DNA from: Agrocybe praecox | Taxonomy: Eukaryota > Basidiomycota > Agaricomycetes > Agaricales > Agrocybaceae | Direction of reading: 5' to 3' | Assembly (NCBI GenBank): GCA_964017145.1 | Contig: OZ024841.1 | Location: 2,232,001 to 2,296,000 of the forward strand | Length of the DNA stretch: 64,000 bases | Shown: piece by piece, positions 12,202 through 24,404 of the stretch | Layout of the letters: the number at the start of each line of letters is the position of its first letter | Numbering within the stretch: position 1 is the first letter of the stretch | Program-made: the position numbers and the translations under genes | The notes under the pieces: generated by a model | Database searches by the model: none | Seen by the model: the letters and a program-made list of their open reading frames with translations, nothing else | Told to the model about the DNA's origin: nothing

Positions 12202-14149
12202 TCAGTCCACTTTACGATGCGTGTAGTCCCTTACAAGCCGGCTTCCGGATGTCCTCCACCACGTAAGGAGGCATACAAATCCTAAAGTAGTCCCCACAGC
12301 CAGATGAAGCAGAACACTGCGATTTAAAAGAGCAGCCTTTCCCAACTTTTTGGAAATATCACGAACACGGAAGTGGTTCGCGCTAGCCTGGATGACAAGA
12401 GCAGAAGTTGCACATGCAAGGCATAGTGACCAAGACGGTAGGACGTCTTTCCATTGAAGTACGTGTGGCCGGGGAAATCTCTTAAAGAAACCTGTCACGA
12501 ATGAGAAGGAGTAGAGGATTCGGACGGTGAGGTTGAAGATGTTGGCGAAAACTAGAGACGAGTCTCTAAATCCGAAGTGATATAGCACGATGGCGGCGAG
12601 TATGTATATCATAGAAAAAACAACCATCCATCTGTGTGTAAGTAGTCATAATTTTATGTTAGACAACTAACAACGAATACATGGGTCGAAGAAAGAAAAG
12701 TAAGCACTGACCTGCTCTGTTCATTGAGGTCCTTCGGGGTAGCCACGCTGGACAAAAAGGCTTCCAGACCGCCGTTGACGGCAAGTACAGGGATGTACCA
12801 TACCCAAGAGGCAAGGACCTCAGGCGCACTCGTCGACAGATACTGACTAGGCAGGAGGAGTGGCAAGAGAAGTGAGATGTAGCTGGATGCAAAGGTCACT
12901 AAGATGACAGACAGAGAAATCTGGATGGACAGTAATGATCGAAGAGTATTGACGGAGTTGGCTAGGGAGGAATCTGTTTCTTGCTCTTTCAATTTGGCGG
13001 CTTCTTGTGTCACACTTGAGCTTGAGCCAAGGATCTTGGAGAAGTAAACGCGGAGTGACTCTTCAATTGGCTGAAAGACAATTCGAGCAATTAAAGAACC
13101 TGAAAAAAGGGTTTGTTTATCAGAAAATACGATTCATTATCAATAAAGAAAATGTAGAACCATAATTGACAGCGATAGCATAACCACCTTGGTCTCGCAA
13201 CGGACTGAAGTAAGAAAGAAGCATTTTATCCCCTTCAGTTAAGAAGTGCTTGACTAGGGACTGCACGGTCATCGTAAACGATAGATGCAAAGCTTCTCGC
13301 TCCGCAGGACTTCGGAAAAAAGCAATGAGTTAGTTAGGCTAATAAATATAACATATCCGGTTTGGACGTACGCCAAATTCGATGGTAATTTCAGTCGTAT
13401 GTGATTTTGACCGAAGGATATCGCGTACGTGGCGAACATAACGATACCATATACCAGTTGTCCAAACGCAAACGCCAGAAGAGCCAGCTGGCCGGTTCCC
13501 AGCGTTGATGAGTCGTACAGCAGGACCAAAAACGTCGTGATGCATTTCGCGAAGATCCCCAGACCTTCAGCTCGTACTCGGACACCCGTTCGCAGTTCAG
13601 CCATAGCCCTAAATACGAAATAAAGTAAATTGTCGCGTTGTGAGATGGGTATATTTAGCACATAACCCAGGAATTACTGACGAACAGGTTGTAAAATGGT
13701 TCGCTGAACAGTTCTATCACTGCAGCTAAAGCGTACAGAGATATCGTGCTTTTGAAGTATGGTTGTAGCTTGATTTCCTGGCCTGCATAGCGCGTATAAA
13801 GGAAGGCGGTACTCAGCGCGAGAGGGATGCCAGCAAGAATCGGGAAAGACGACAAGTGGTTCCCTTGTTTAGCCGTTGGTGACTCCTTATTTGGGGATGA
13901 CGATGGACGTGAACTTGGGATACCACGCAAGAGGGCATTCCGTACACCTTCACGGCTGAGAAAAAGGATAGTGCTCAAGATGAGTTCAAATTGGATCGTA
14001 GCAGCTCCAAAGGCACTGGGGGTGGTGAGGCGGAACAGAGCTTGGTTAAGAACGAAAGTAAAGACTCGCGAAATGAGCTGTAGGGCCATCAACGACGAGG
14101 CCGATATCAGCGACGACTCCAGCAACTGCTCGCTGCCCGCATTCGACAT
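12202..14149 (-). CDS. RFT1: RFT1 family oligosaccharide-lipid translocation protein
   Basis: The start is at 14149 (MSNAGSEQLLESSLISASSL) and the stop at 12202-12204. Exons are separated by short introns; borders were not all resolved. Recognisable family segments are LMALQLISRVFTFVLNQALF at the N-terminus, SREGVRNALLR, AELRTGVRVRAEGLG, a central hydrophobic run, YIPVLAVNGGLEAFLSSVAT, and C-terminal membrane helices. Family role: multi-spanning ER membrane protein required for dolichol-linked Man5GlcNAc2 to be available in the lumen for N-glycosylation. Whether it is the flippase itself is disputed. It is convergent with FIG4; the two stops are only about 105 bp apart. Confidence 0.85.
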
Positions 14150-14550
14150 GATAGAAAGAGTTTAAAATGTATTTTAGTTGCTGCGCTCATACAATCAGCG
14201 AGGATTAGGTAACCAACACACATCATTACAATTTACAATTGCAAGCCGTACTTGATACACAATATATGTACATTTTGAACTGTAGCAACAGCATGTTATC
14301 CACATCCTGCCGGAAGTAGCAGACAGAGAGTCAGCCAAGAAATAAAAAAAGACAGATGGACTAGGGAGATAAAGAAATACGTCAAACAGAAGTTCATCGT
14401 CATCAACGGCAAAACGTCGTCAAAAATAAGAGTAAAATGGTAAGGAGATAGAGGATACCAATGAATAATGCGAAAGTTTGATACCCCACGAAAGCGAAAA
14501 CGAGAGCGATATAAGTTACTACAGATAGATAGCAAACCACGACGTTGGAC
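14150..14550. other. Short intergenic region
   Basis: This holds the RFT1 5' region and the 3' region of the next minus-strand gene. No coding signal was seen. Confidence 0.4.
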
Positions 14551-15913
14551 TCAGTCGATCTCGATTTCGTCCTGTTCTCCGGCAGCCATCAGCGCCCTGC
14601 GCACTGGCGTGTTCTCACGTTCATCATCACGACTAAAGCGTACGAGGCTGTGGCTGTCTTGACGGATCAGGGATTGGTTGAGCGCCTGATGGGGGGCTCC
14701 GGCAATGGCTTCTGCAAAAGCGAATGCCAAACCCACAGAGGCGCTGAGGATGCGCCATTTATGGCCTAATACATCCAAACCGACGATGTTGGCTCGGGAT
14801 GCGATTGTGTCATAGGGATATGCAGACTGTGCAGCGAGACGGACAATGGAAGATGTTAATGGGTCGAATGGAGCTGCCAGAGACGAGTTCGGAGTGTTTG
14901 AGGGGGCGGGTACGTTTTTGGGATTGAAGGAAACGACACAGCCGACAAGTGTGGGGAGGATAAGCGTGGGGATGGCCCAATGTAACAAGACGGTCCAGAA
15001 AGCCGAGCTCTGAAACACATTCAAAGGAGGATATGTAAGACTGAATGAGAATCCAGAATCGCCTTTAGACGAAAGGGGTATCTGTAGAAGTTAATTAGTC
15101 GAGCTGAAAATCCTAGCATATGAATAAACATATACCTGTACAGATTTCCAAGGCACAATGGTTGAGATAATATAAAGTAACTCGCAGACAGCCGACAGGG
15201 ACCAGACATTTCGGGAGTTTGACAAGAACTAGAAGAGGGTTTCAATATAGGTAGAGTGAGTCGTGTGAATTGAAATACTGACCAAACGCAATGATGCAAG
15301 TAGTTGATGTCCGTTATCTATTACTTCTTGCTGCTTTACTTTGACAACGTCCTTCACCTTTGAAGGACTAGGCAGGTGTTCGATAATAGCCTTGATTGGG
15401 CTTGATGGTGGAAGAGGAGGTAAACTGCTGGGAGTGCCAACATCAAGAGGACGAGGAGAGCCTGTGGGAGAGCTTTCTGCAGGCGAGAAAGGAGGACGCT
15501 TGAGGAAAGTAGAAACATCGCGTAGATCCTTCGGAGGTGTAGCCTCCTTGATCGGATCAAGGTCTATAACACGTCGGCCGGTGGACGATCTCGGTTTCTC
15601 AATCGCGTCGACCACTGGAGGTGCAAAGCGTCCACTAGAAGACGATAAGCGCGACGAAAGCTAAAGCAAAAACAAAAAAGGCAGACCTTGATGGCATGGG
15701 CTGTGGTTGGAGGCTACGTTTCCTCCTGCCAAAAAGACCGGCAAAGACAGGGTCGTCTTCGAGCGCGTCCTGGTTATGATCTAGATGTCTCTTAATTCTA
15801 GCCTGGATCTCATCCTTGGTGCCCTGGTCACTTAGACGCAGTGCTAAGGCAATCTCTATAAGTTCTGATTTCTTTTTAGGCTGCAAAGCGCCCGAATATG
15901 TTGTAGGTGGCAT
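14551..15913 (-). CDS. SAP-domain integral membrane protein
   Basis: The start is at 15913 ([20 protein letters not shown]) and the stop at 14551-14553. Residues about 12-50 ([31 protein letters not shown]) fit a SAP-type helix-extended-loop-helix motif. A proline/serine-rich linker follows ([10 protein letters not shown]). C-terminal exons supply hydrophobic segments, including [20 protein letters not shown] and [20 protein letters not shown], then [18 protein letters not shown]. The intron after MPSR has its acceptor at CTTCTAG; that junction keeps the frame into the VDAIEKPR exon. The combination of a DNA-binding-like SAP motif with membrane spans suggests a nuclear-envelope or ER location, but that is inference. 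I know no characterised homologue by name. Confidence 0.65.
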
Positions 15914-16163
15914 GGGGGCAGCGGAGGAAGACGTGTAAGTCGAAGAGAGTAAACAAACAAGTCACGAGAGATTGTATTTGCAGCTGTTTACGCGCCATTC
16001 ACGTGACTGGGACCCAAGGGAGTGGTCCCAGGTCGGTCGCATCGGATTTCCTTGGATACTTGCCATCTGCCAAAGAGCATCCTTATAAAGCAAATGTTGT
16101 AACGCTATTTTTCACATCTTCCTTCTTTCCTGCTTTCCCTTCATCTTTGGCTGGTCCATCAAC
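15914..16163. promoter_or_regulatory. Divergent promoter region
   Basis: The 250 bp between the divergent SAP-domain gene (-) and the Cys-rich secreted gene (+) contain a CCTTATAAAG element at about 16,080. It lies about 85 bp before the plus-strand start, a plausible TATA-like box for the secreted gene. Confidence 0.35.
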
Positions 16164-16829
16164 ATGTACTCTCCCTTTGTCTTGGTTGCTTTCCTCAGTC
16201 TGTTTACAAGCCAAGGTTAGTTCAGGTCTAGACCGCCCATTTGTTATCTTACCGAGGTCTTGTTCAGTGCTTGCTTTCAACTTTAACGTAACCGTGGGCA
16301 CCGATGCATTGCTACCCGCTCAGCTTCTGGATATACCTGCCAGTCCAGTCAATGACGCCGTACGCTCTCTTTTCATGTTCGTTGTCTTGATCATTCTATT
16401 CACATCCACATAGTGCAAGTCCCAGTGCTCGGCTGCTTTGACCGCTTTCAGCCAATGTCAACCAGAAGATGCTGCCTGTTTCTGCTCCGACGCAACTATT
16501 AATCCCTTTGTCAACTGCGAGACCTGCATGTTCCATTTCCTCATTGACAAGAACCAGAAGCCGCCCGTTCCTATCGCTGGATCTAACGTCGTAGTAGGAG
16601 GCAAGTCATTACGGTCATGTCCGTTTTCGTTTCTAATCCTCTGCTTCCAGCATATGGCACTGCTTGCGGCACAGATAAAGCGCGCAACATCACTTTGGCA
16701 TTAACTTTACCCGAAACTTGGGATGGTCCATTTGTCGCTGTTTTGCCAATCGGAGGTGCTGCAGTTGCGGTCACTGGAGCAGCTATTCTCGGTGTTTCTG
16801 CACTGTTGATATTGTCGAATCTTAACTAG
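16164..16829 (+). CDS. Cys-rich secreted protein with GPI-type C-terminus (CFEM-like)
   Basis: The start is ATG 16164 with signal peptide MYSPFVLVAFLSLFTSQ; the stop is TAG 16827-16829. Three introns: about 16216-16267, one beginning GTACGC after VNDA, and 16601-16650. The mature part has eight cysteines in the order CKSQC, SQCQ, AACFCSD, NCETC and TACG. The DAACFCSD block is reminiscent of CFEM domains, although spacing is not a strict match. The C-terminus is a hydrophobic run (AVAVTGAAILGVSALLIL) that ends almost at the stop, as in GPI-anchor signals. The last intron has a GC donor in perfect context (AG|GCAAGT). Function is unknown; a cell-wall or plasma-membrane surface protein is likely. 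Confidence 0.62.
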
Positions 16830-16999
16830 TAGAATAGCACAGTCAGACCGTTAACAGTACAGTACTATGTAGTAGTAAGGGCCCGGGGGATCAATGTAGA
16901 GGAGATGATTTCAGTTTCCCACGCGTTGAAAATTTGAAAGTCCGCCTACATGTTAGGTGGCAAAATAAATCTTCTGCAGCACCTTTCATCATCCTCACC

Positions 17000-19900
17000 A
17001 TGTCCCAATACAAGTCTGCAATTCGATCTCAACCTCAACAAGAACCGCTTGCGAACTCAAAGTATCGCTCCCAAGCTCGCCAGCTCCAAGAACTATTCCC
17101 CAGCTGGACCAACGATGGTGTGCTAAATTCCATTGCAGACTTACGCGCTTACTTATTTGTACCCCTTCAAAGACCTTTTGTCCCTTCTCAGTGAAGTCGG
17201 TGGTGATATTGAAGTAGCAGCGACCAGAATCAGTGATGGTAAGATCCGCCCTCTTGAAACGTTTGTCATTATGCAGATGTTTTTTCTCTGCACAGGCACC
17301 GCAGAGCAATGGGGCGAAGTCTCGCGTAAAAAAGACAAGAAAACGCCAGTTTCTACCAACGGTTCAAAGCATACAGCCCCTGCCCGGGGTGATTCTCGTG
17401 GAGGAAGAGGCGGTAGGGGTGGCAGAGGGGGTCCTGGGCGTGGCGGAGCAGTTACAAGGGGACGTGGTGGCCCTCCAAGAGGCGGTGCCAATGGACATAT
17501 CGGCCGTACAGATAACGTTCCACAAGTTCCTTTGAATGACATCTCTTCGGATGTCTCCAATGAGGACACCTCCAAAGTCAATGGCAAAGAGACACATGAC
17601 CACCCTAATGGACAAGCGCCCTCAAGCTCTGCTTGGGGAGAAACATCCCAATCAGACAACGCTGCTACGTCCACTCAAGCCGCATCCCCTGCTCTCACTA
17701 CTGCTACCTCAGTTGGCCTGAAAGAACAAAACGGGTCAGCTACACCCGCCAACCTCACCCCTGCCAAACAAACCATCAAATCTCCCGCAACCTCAAAGCT
17801 ATCTTGGGCACAGATTGCGCGGTACGCCATTTTTTTCTTTTATTTGGAATATCTCCTCATATTTACCTTCCAATTAGTCCTCAAGAGAAACCGGCTCCCG
17901 TACCAACTCCCCCTGCACCTTCAACAACAGCCACACATTCACCCGCACTTGCTCTTGCTACGGCCGCTTCAAACCCTCCTCCACCTCCAGTTGCTGAGTC
18001 GGAACCAGCAGCTGACTTCCAGGAATCTACCTGGGAAGAACCCACCACAGTTGAAGCCCCAGTCTGGGATGAGGAACCTCCACAAATCAAACAAGAGGCC
18101 GAAGCCGATTCCTGGCCTCCATCCACAGAAGTACATGCTGAGCTTCAGACAACCACCTTACCAGCCACTTCGGATAGCAAACCACAGGTGACTGAAGCCC
18201 CGGCTATAGTTCCGGAACCTATTGCTGAAGTAGCCAAGGCGGAGGTGAAGCCAACACAACCTGCTGCTGCTGCCACTCCAGTCCTACCGACACAAGCGGC
18301 AAGCCCTTCACCTAAGTTGACCAACCGACCTGCTGTTGCATCGCATAGGAGCAGTGCACGCTATAAGGTTACTGACCAACCTGTTACATTACCACTATCG
18401 TTCGGATCGGGGATTGAGAAAGTGGGTATGCAGTTTGGAAGTTTAAGTTTGGTGGATGGAAGTTCTACTTCCCCCAGCGCCCCTCAGTACGTCTCAAAGG
18501 TTTACATTTGTGCTTCTGAGCAATTACTAATAGAATTTGCATATCGCAGGCCTGAATCACCAAGTACTAACGCCGAACCCGCTCCTATTGTGCCTTCTCA
18601 GCCAAAGGCCCAACAAGAAATTGCAGCACCTCCTGCTACAGCGCCTGCTTCTTCGAGTTCTCTCAGCTCGGTTTTCCAACAACAGCAACAGCAAAACCTC
18701 CCTCCGCCACCTCCGCAAACCTCCGCACCCCATCACTCAGTCCCCACGTCTATTTCTCAACCCATTGCATCGAATCAGAATTCCACATCGCACGTGGCTG
18801 CTGCCAATTCTCCTCTCCAGCAGTTTGTTCCCCAGCAAGCTACGACCCAACAGCCACCTTCTCTTTCCAACGCTCATCAAACTCAACAGCCACAACAGCC
18901 CCCGAACCTTCACCAACAGCCACAACACCAAGCCCAACATCTCCAACACCTCCCGCAACAACTTCAACAAAATCATTCAGCACACCATTCTTACACTCAA
19001 CACGGTTTACCTACTCACATTGATCCTTCGCAACCTGCTCAAGCTCCCGTTCAACAACAGTCCCTTCCCAATAATACTCACTCGAACTACTTCCGTCAAT
19101 CGGAAGCTACTTCTTCGGTGCCTTACTTCCACACGCCCACGCCCCCTGCCACCCAGGCTCAAGATAACTCATATGGTTCATTCTCGCAACTAGGTGGACA
19201 AAATCAACACCAACAAGCGTCCCACTTGGGAGGATTTGGATCTTCCGACTATGGGTATAATGAGAACTCTAGGGTATGAAACTCTTCTAAAGTTTGATTT
19301 TCTTAATATTGATTGGTCATGGTTTTAGGCCTTCTATGATTCCTATGCCCAGCAGACAGGCTTCGGTGGTAGGAATCATCTAGGTCATGAAGATATCAAG
19401 GGTATCCCTGGTTCTCAGCAAGCCACCAGCGCAGCTATTCCCGCCTCGAATGCTCAAGCTCCCGGACAGCATGCTTCGCAGGCTGCCGCCCAACCTAGTG
19501 CCAACCAAGGCCCTCAACAATCGTACCCCCCTCCCGTTCCCTACTATTACACCCATGCATACCCTCAGAATCAGTATTACGGATCGCCTTACAGCTCCGG
19601 TTATGTCCCACAACCTTTTGTGAAGTACCCGACGATGTTCCAACCGGGACCTCCTGCGCCTGGATCAACAACCAATCCTGCCAAGCAACCAACTGGCAAC
19701 GTCGGTGTTGGTGTCCAGCCACAAACCAACCCGTATAACCAGGGCCTCTACCAACAAGCTGGTTATGATGACTACCAATCTCACCATTCGCAGCACCAGC
19801 ACCAACATACGCATAGCTTGGGTCTTTCCCAAGGGGCTGTTGGCGTCGGCTCAACTGATTATGGAAAACAGTTGTATGGTGGTGCAGGTCAGGGAGGTAT

Positions 19901-20318
19901 GCAAGGCTTCATGGGACTTGGAGCACAGACTGGCTCTGGCAACGCTGGCCCGACGTCTACCGCTGGCCCACGAAGCGCAGCGTCACCAGAGGCGGCCTAC
20001 AAGCCTTACGCCAATAAGGACGTCCCACCTAACGCTGCTCGAGGTGCGCCTGTTCAACAGGGAAACCAGGGTCAGGGTCAACCACAAGGTCAAGGTCAAG
20101 GCCCTAGTGCCCAAGGTGTCCCGCAGGGCCAGGGCTTCTACGGCGGCAATAGGTTCGGTAGCGGTGTTGGAAGTTCGAATGCAGGTGGAGTTGGAGGAGG
20201 CCCTCAGCAGGGTGCACACCATCAACAAGGTGGTCCTCATCTAGGCTATCCTCAAGGCGGCGCTGAGCCAAACTTTTATGGCTATCAACCCAGGCAGCAG
20301 CAGGGATACTGGCAGTGA
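17000..20318 (+). CDS. CUE-domain, Gln/Pro-rich protein, DEF1-like
   Basis: The ATG is at 17000 (MSQYKSAIRSQPQQEPL) and the stop TGA at 20316-20318, with several short introns. The CUE domain is split by the first intron: QARQLQELFPSWTND joins DLLSLLSEVGGDIEVAAT RISDG, then TAEQWGEV. An RGG tract follows (RGGRGGRGGRGGPGRGG). Next come STWEEPTTVEAPVWDEEPP, TLPLSFGSGIEKVGMQFGSL, a long poly-Gln/Pro region (about 18,680-19,060), AFYDSYAQQTGFGG, and a Gly/Gln/Tyr-rich tail ending YQPRQQQGYWQ. This layout matches fungal RNA polymerase II degradation factor 1 proteins (N-terminal CUE, Gln-rich remainder). Known role in yeast: recruits ubiquitin ligase to stalled Pol II. Assignment in basidiomycetes is by architecture, so moderate. 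Confidence 0.65.
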
Positions 20319-20696
20319 TTCATTGTCTTCCCTCTTATGTATGGTTTTTTCTTTTCTTTTCCTTCTCGTTCTCGTTTCTGCAATTTGTCCATCGTTTGCT
20401 CGCCCCACGTCATCGTCTAACGCATTCCTAATACCATGCATTTTTTCGAATACACTCATATCTGCTTTCTTTCACCCTCCTGTATGTATATGGCACGTTT
20501 TTCTTTTGTCCAATTCCAGTAACTAGCAATGACATGCAAGATTTCTGTTGGTCCGGCATTACTGTGTGACTGGAAAGTAAATACGTGTGACATAGTGATG
20601 GCATGACAACCCGCTCGTCTGATTACGATTGCTTGATTGACTATTTACCTACTTGCCTTGTACTTGCCACCTGCTGCCACTCGGACTTCACTTGTA
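20319..20696. other. Intergenic, DEF1-like 3' region and HRI1 promoter
   Basis: T-rich sequence follows the stop (runs of tttt/ctttt), as expected for a 3' UTR. No gene was seen. Confidence 0.4.
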
Positions 20697-21495
20697 ATGC
20701 CTTTGTCGAGTGTCTCTATTCGACGTTATATATGCTGGCCACCTGCTCCGGCCACTGAACCAACAAACACTATTGTCCTCACTGGAAAAACAGGGGTTTT
20801 TGTGGATGTGAGGTTCATGAAAGGCACCACTCAACTTGACTGGGCATTTGCCGGATTTCGGAGCCAAGGTGAGTAGCATTCAGGTTGTTTGCCATTAATT
20901 TTGGTGGTTGCAGCTGAGTCTTTTGTATGATTTAGTCTCAGAAGACACTGTACAATTCAAGCACCTCATTGATTCTAGGACAAATGTAAGAATTTGATTT
21001 GTAGATCATCCCATGTCTATAATGGTCTGATCTGAATATTTACTTATGCTACATATTACTACTCATTAGGACCCTCTTGGTGTTCAAGACATTGGCAAAA
21101 ACTCTATACTTGAGACAGGCCAAGTTCTTGAGTCTGGAGAAATGGTCAATCCAGAAATTGGGGTAGTGGCAGTATATGAGGAGCTTTGGGAGGATGTTCC
21201 TATCCAAGCTCAGCATACAGCTCTTTTTATCAAAAACAAAGATGGAACAAGATGGCAAGCTAAGGTAGAAAACTGGCAAATTGGATTGGGAAGAGATGCT
21301 GAAGGTATCTTTTGGGCATGGCAAGCTGTGATAACCTCAGGTGAACATGGTAAAGATAGCTGGAAAGTTCTATATGCTACTGATAATGCCAGAATAAAGT
21401 TTATGCCTTTTGAGAATAATAATAATTCTTATGTAGAAGGAACATGGGTGGATTGGGATAATGACTGTTGGTATATTCTTGATAGTACTTTGTGA
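20697..21495 (+). CDS. HRI1: HRI1 family protein
   Basis: Three exons: 20697 to about 20870 (MPLSSVSIRRYICWPPAPAT ending FAGFRSQ), then about 20936-20989 (VSEDTVQFKHLIDSRTN), then about 21070-21495 (DPLGVQDIGKNS to the stop). Splice sites are GTGAGT/TTTAG and GTAAGA/ATTAG. Family features seen are VSIRRYICWPP at the N-terminus, VFVDVRF, LDWAFAGFR, KHLIDSR, YEELWEDV, QIGLGRDAEGIFWAWQ and GTWVDWDNDCWYI. About 215 aa, near the usual HRI1 length. Yeast Hri1 is a non-essential protein reported to interact with Hrr25 and Sec72; its molecular function is unclear. The gene lies exactly where the window turns AT-rich, and its codons are more AT-rich than its left neighbours. Confidence 0.72.
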
Positions 21496-22218
21496 CTTAG
21501 TAGCATAATTATCTTTGAATTGCCAATATTTGACTAACACATAGTATCACTACATTGTACCATACCATATAAACCTACAGCCAGTCACAGTGCTTCATGT
21601 GATATGAAGCAAAGGTGGACCTCTAGCCTCTGGCAAACAATACCAGATATGAGATTGCCTCACTAAATCAAATTCTGTACTATGATTGGCTGCCAGTGCA
21701 GACTTAATGGACCTTGAAAATCCAGCACCATATAGCCTGGGTCATGGACCTGCTGACTTGTCTGACTTATAGATTTTAATTCTCATGATATTATGACATT
21801 TAAGTGAGTACATAAATATATTTTGGGACTTCAATTTGCATGACATTTCTCAACATTTATATTTCTTACTCAGTTATATTAAGTAAAGTAAATATGTAGA
21901 GATATTTATGTACTATCAGGATCAGGTCAGATGGAAATGAGCTTGATGGCCATCTCAATGCATGCCTTGAGCTTTTCAAAAGTAAGGAATGCATGCAATT
22001 TAACTCTGTATATTAATGTATAAGAAATCCAATTGTTTGCATAGTGCAAGAACCTTGGCATAGTGGCTCAGTCTTTCATGATTGCTAAGAATAGTATGTG
22101 TAGATGTATATTATTATGTAATAGTCATGTGAATTGATGCACAGCCACATAAGACAGTAGTGTAGTTTTACACTAGTACATATTGTTGAAGATGACAGAA
22201 TTCCCATTGCATAAGTAG
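21496..22218. other. AT-rich non-coding DNA
   Basis: No gene or repeat family was recognised, apart from a small hairpin at about 21,592-21,610 (GCTTCAT/ATGAAGC). Confidence 0.4.
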
Positions 22219-22657
22219 TGTCAGGGTTTTCCCTATTTTCCTTTATTTTTATATATTTATTTCGCATTTTTTCCTTTCTTAATTATATAGATATCTTATC
22301 TCTTTTACATCTTTGATTATCACTCAAATCTTTGATTAGATACTTATCATCTTTATTCCCATGAGCACTGCCTCAATCATTTCACATCATTCTTCTCCTT
22401 GTTTCATGATGTCATTGTCTTACTCATCTTTCTGTTTCATGATGTAATGTAGGAATATTCTAGAACACCTGTAGAGTATAAATACTGTAGCTGTAGGTAG
22501 CTGTAGCCCCAGCTTCAATCTCTTAGGATTTCCACTATCATTGGTGTGATCTCTTAGAATCATTGAGTGTCTCTTTCTCTATCTCTCTCTCTCTCTCTCT
22601 CTCTTGCTTTGTCTTTGTTGGTGGCCTTGTCACACTGATTATAGTGTTGCCCTGACA
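22219..22657 (+). repeat. Solo LTR (family S), copy 1
   Basis: It begins TGTCAGGGTTTTCCC and ends GTTGCCCTGACA, and is flanked by perfect 5-bp duplications AGTAG (22214-22218 and 22658-22662). Length 439 bp. It contains a TATA-like GAGTATAAATACT near 22,474, so the transcribed strand is plus, and a CT microsatellite. No internal retrotransposon sequence is attached, so LTR-LTR recombination probably removed it. Confidence 0.85.
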
Positions 22658-23383
22658 AGTAGTGAATTCAGATGTAATAAATAGATACCTCATACTGTAT
22701 GGCCTGGCTATTTGAAATAAAATAAATGTGTTGTACAGTTTGTGTACAGTTCAGCAGATTCTGCTAGAATTAAAGCTGATGCACAAAATAACTATGCTAC
22801 AAATTGGCTGAGTGACCAGTCCACCTGTAATTTAACCAAATAATTGAGTGGAGCAGCTAGGGAAACACAAGGGTCACAAAGACCTGCATAGGTCTGTGGG
22901 TAGGGCTCTTACGGGTATGGGTGCAGGTCATAATTGAAGGATCCATGACCCTTGCCATACTTGTGACTATATATGGTAATAATTCAAGTTCAGCAATGCA
23001 CACTTAATTATGGTAATCCATTATCTAACCAATATCTAATCGAACCATGACTGCAAATTTGGAAATTTGTCCCTAGATCTAAATTACTTTTTAATCACCA
23101 TTTAACCAAAATGACTGAAGCTACCAAACATAATTCCATATGATCCAGACATGTGGTCTCAATTTCTTTGAAGGCCACTAAGGCCAATATGTTGCTTATG
23201 CCAAATAAACATACAAAAACCAACAACAAAAAAATGCCACCTGTAGCAGCTATCTTTATGATTATTAGGTAGTTGCCTAACATATGGAAACCCCAATAAT
23301 CTTTTTATCAGGGAAACACTGTCTCAAATAGTAGGAGTGAGCTTAGACTCACAGAGTGAATATGAACAGGGTACTGTACCAGT
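22658..23383. other. AT-rich non-coding DNA with a TIR-family fragment
   Basis: There is no gene. The segment 23235-23285 (CACCTGTAGCAGCTATC to TAGTTGCCTAACAT) matches the left end of the TIR element at 31.2 kb, so it is a stranded terminal fragment of that family. Confidence 0.4.
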
Positions 23384-23552
23384 GTGTATGGTGGCAACGT
23401 AACACATAATGCACCCCCAAAAATGTTGCCTAATCCATAAGTTTGTAACGTGTAACACAGGCTTGGTTGCTAGTGCTGAACCATTGATTCATTCAGAGAA
23501 TTGTCAGGGCAACACTAAAATCAGTGTGACAAGGCCACCAACAAAGACAAAG

Positions 23553-23590
<38 letters not shown>

Positions 23591-24112
23591 AGAGAGAGAC
23601 ACTCAATGGTTCTAAGAGATCACACCAATGATAGTGGATATCCTAAGAGATTGAAGCTGGGGCTACAGCTACATACATGTCCAGTGTATATACCCTACAG
23701 CTATTCTAGAATATTCCTCCATGACATCATAGAAAGGAATAATGAATAAGGCAATGACATCATAAAGAAAGTAAAAGAATGATGTGGAATGATGTAGAAT
23801 GGATGAGGCTATGCTCATGGGAAATTAAAGTGATAAGTATCTAATCAAATGATAATCAAGAGATAATCAAGAGATGATCAAAGATATGAAACAGATAAGA
23901 TATCTACACATCTACAAAAGGGAAAAATGCGAAATAAATATAGAAAAATAGAGAAAAATAGGGGAAACCCTGACAAGAATGAAGTTGGTCTTCAAAGCTG
24001 TCAATCGGCGAGGTTCTCATCGCAAATTTTTGGTTTTGTAACGCATAACAGGCCAGCGGTTGCTAGCTTGAGACTGTAACACACCTCCAGGGTGTTGCCA
24101 CCATACATACCA
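23384..24112. mobile_element. Small TIR element interrupted by a solo LTR
   Basis: GTGTGTATGGTGGCAAC at 23384 is mirrored by GTTGCCACCATACATACC ending near 24112, imperfect terminal inverted repeats of about 17 bp. The interior has no coding capacity and carries the second family-S solo LTR. It looks like a MITE; no target duplication could be fixed. Confidence 0.45.
23502..23975 (-). repeat. Solo LTR (family S), copy 2
   Basis: This is the reverse orientation of copy 1 and nearly identical to copy 3. It begins TGTCAGGGCAACAC and ends AAACCCTGACA, with a perfect 5-bp duplication AGAAT on both sides (23497-23501 and 23976-23980). A GA microsatellite lies at about 23,547-23,587. Confidence 0.87.
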
Positions 24113-24113
24113 C

Positions 24114-24404
24114 TACAGTATGATTTTGTAGCAGAAGTATATGTATGTAATCGTAATGGTAAGAGTCAAGAAGAATGATGTCCCAGTCCCTGTCTTCCCA
24201 AGAAGTGACACATTATATTCATGTGACTATGATTATACCCTCCCTCTCTCAAAAAACCCAATAAACCCAAAATAAAACTAAAAAAGCAAGAGAAACAGCA
24301 ACCATATGAGAAGAAAAGAATACTTTACAATGCCAGAGCCAGGTGTGTTAAAAAGCCAATGGGAAAAGCTACTGGTTGGCCAAAGTCGAAGGAAAATCTA
24401 AACT
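24114..24404. other. Non-coding spacer
   Basis: Nothing was recognised between the TIR element and the 3' end of the decayed gypsy relic. Confidence 0.35.

Noticed and set aside
17633..18537. Alternative frames through the DEF1-like gene
   Set aside because: Gln/Pro-rich sequence leaves several frames open; only the frame linked to the CUE domain gives a coherent protein.
22890..22960. Possible tRNA or SINE around GGTCTGTGGGTAGGGCTCT
   Set aside because: The B-box match is poor and no cloverleaf could be drawn.
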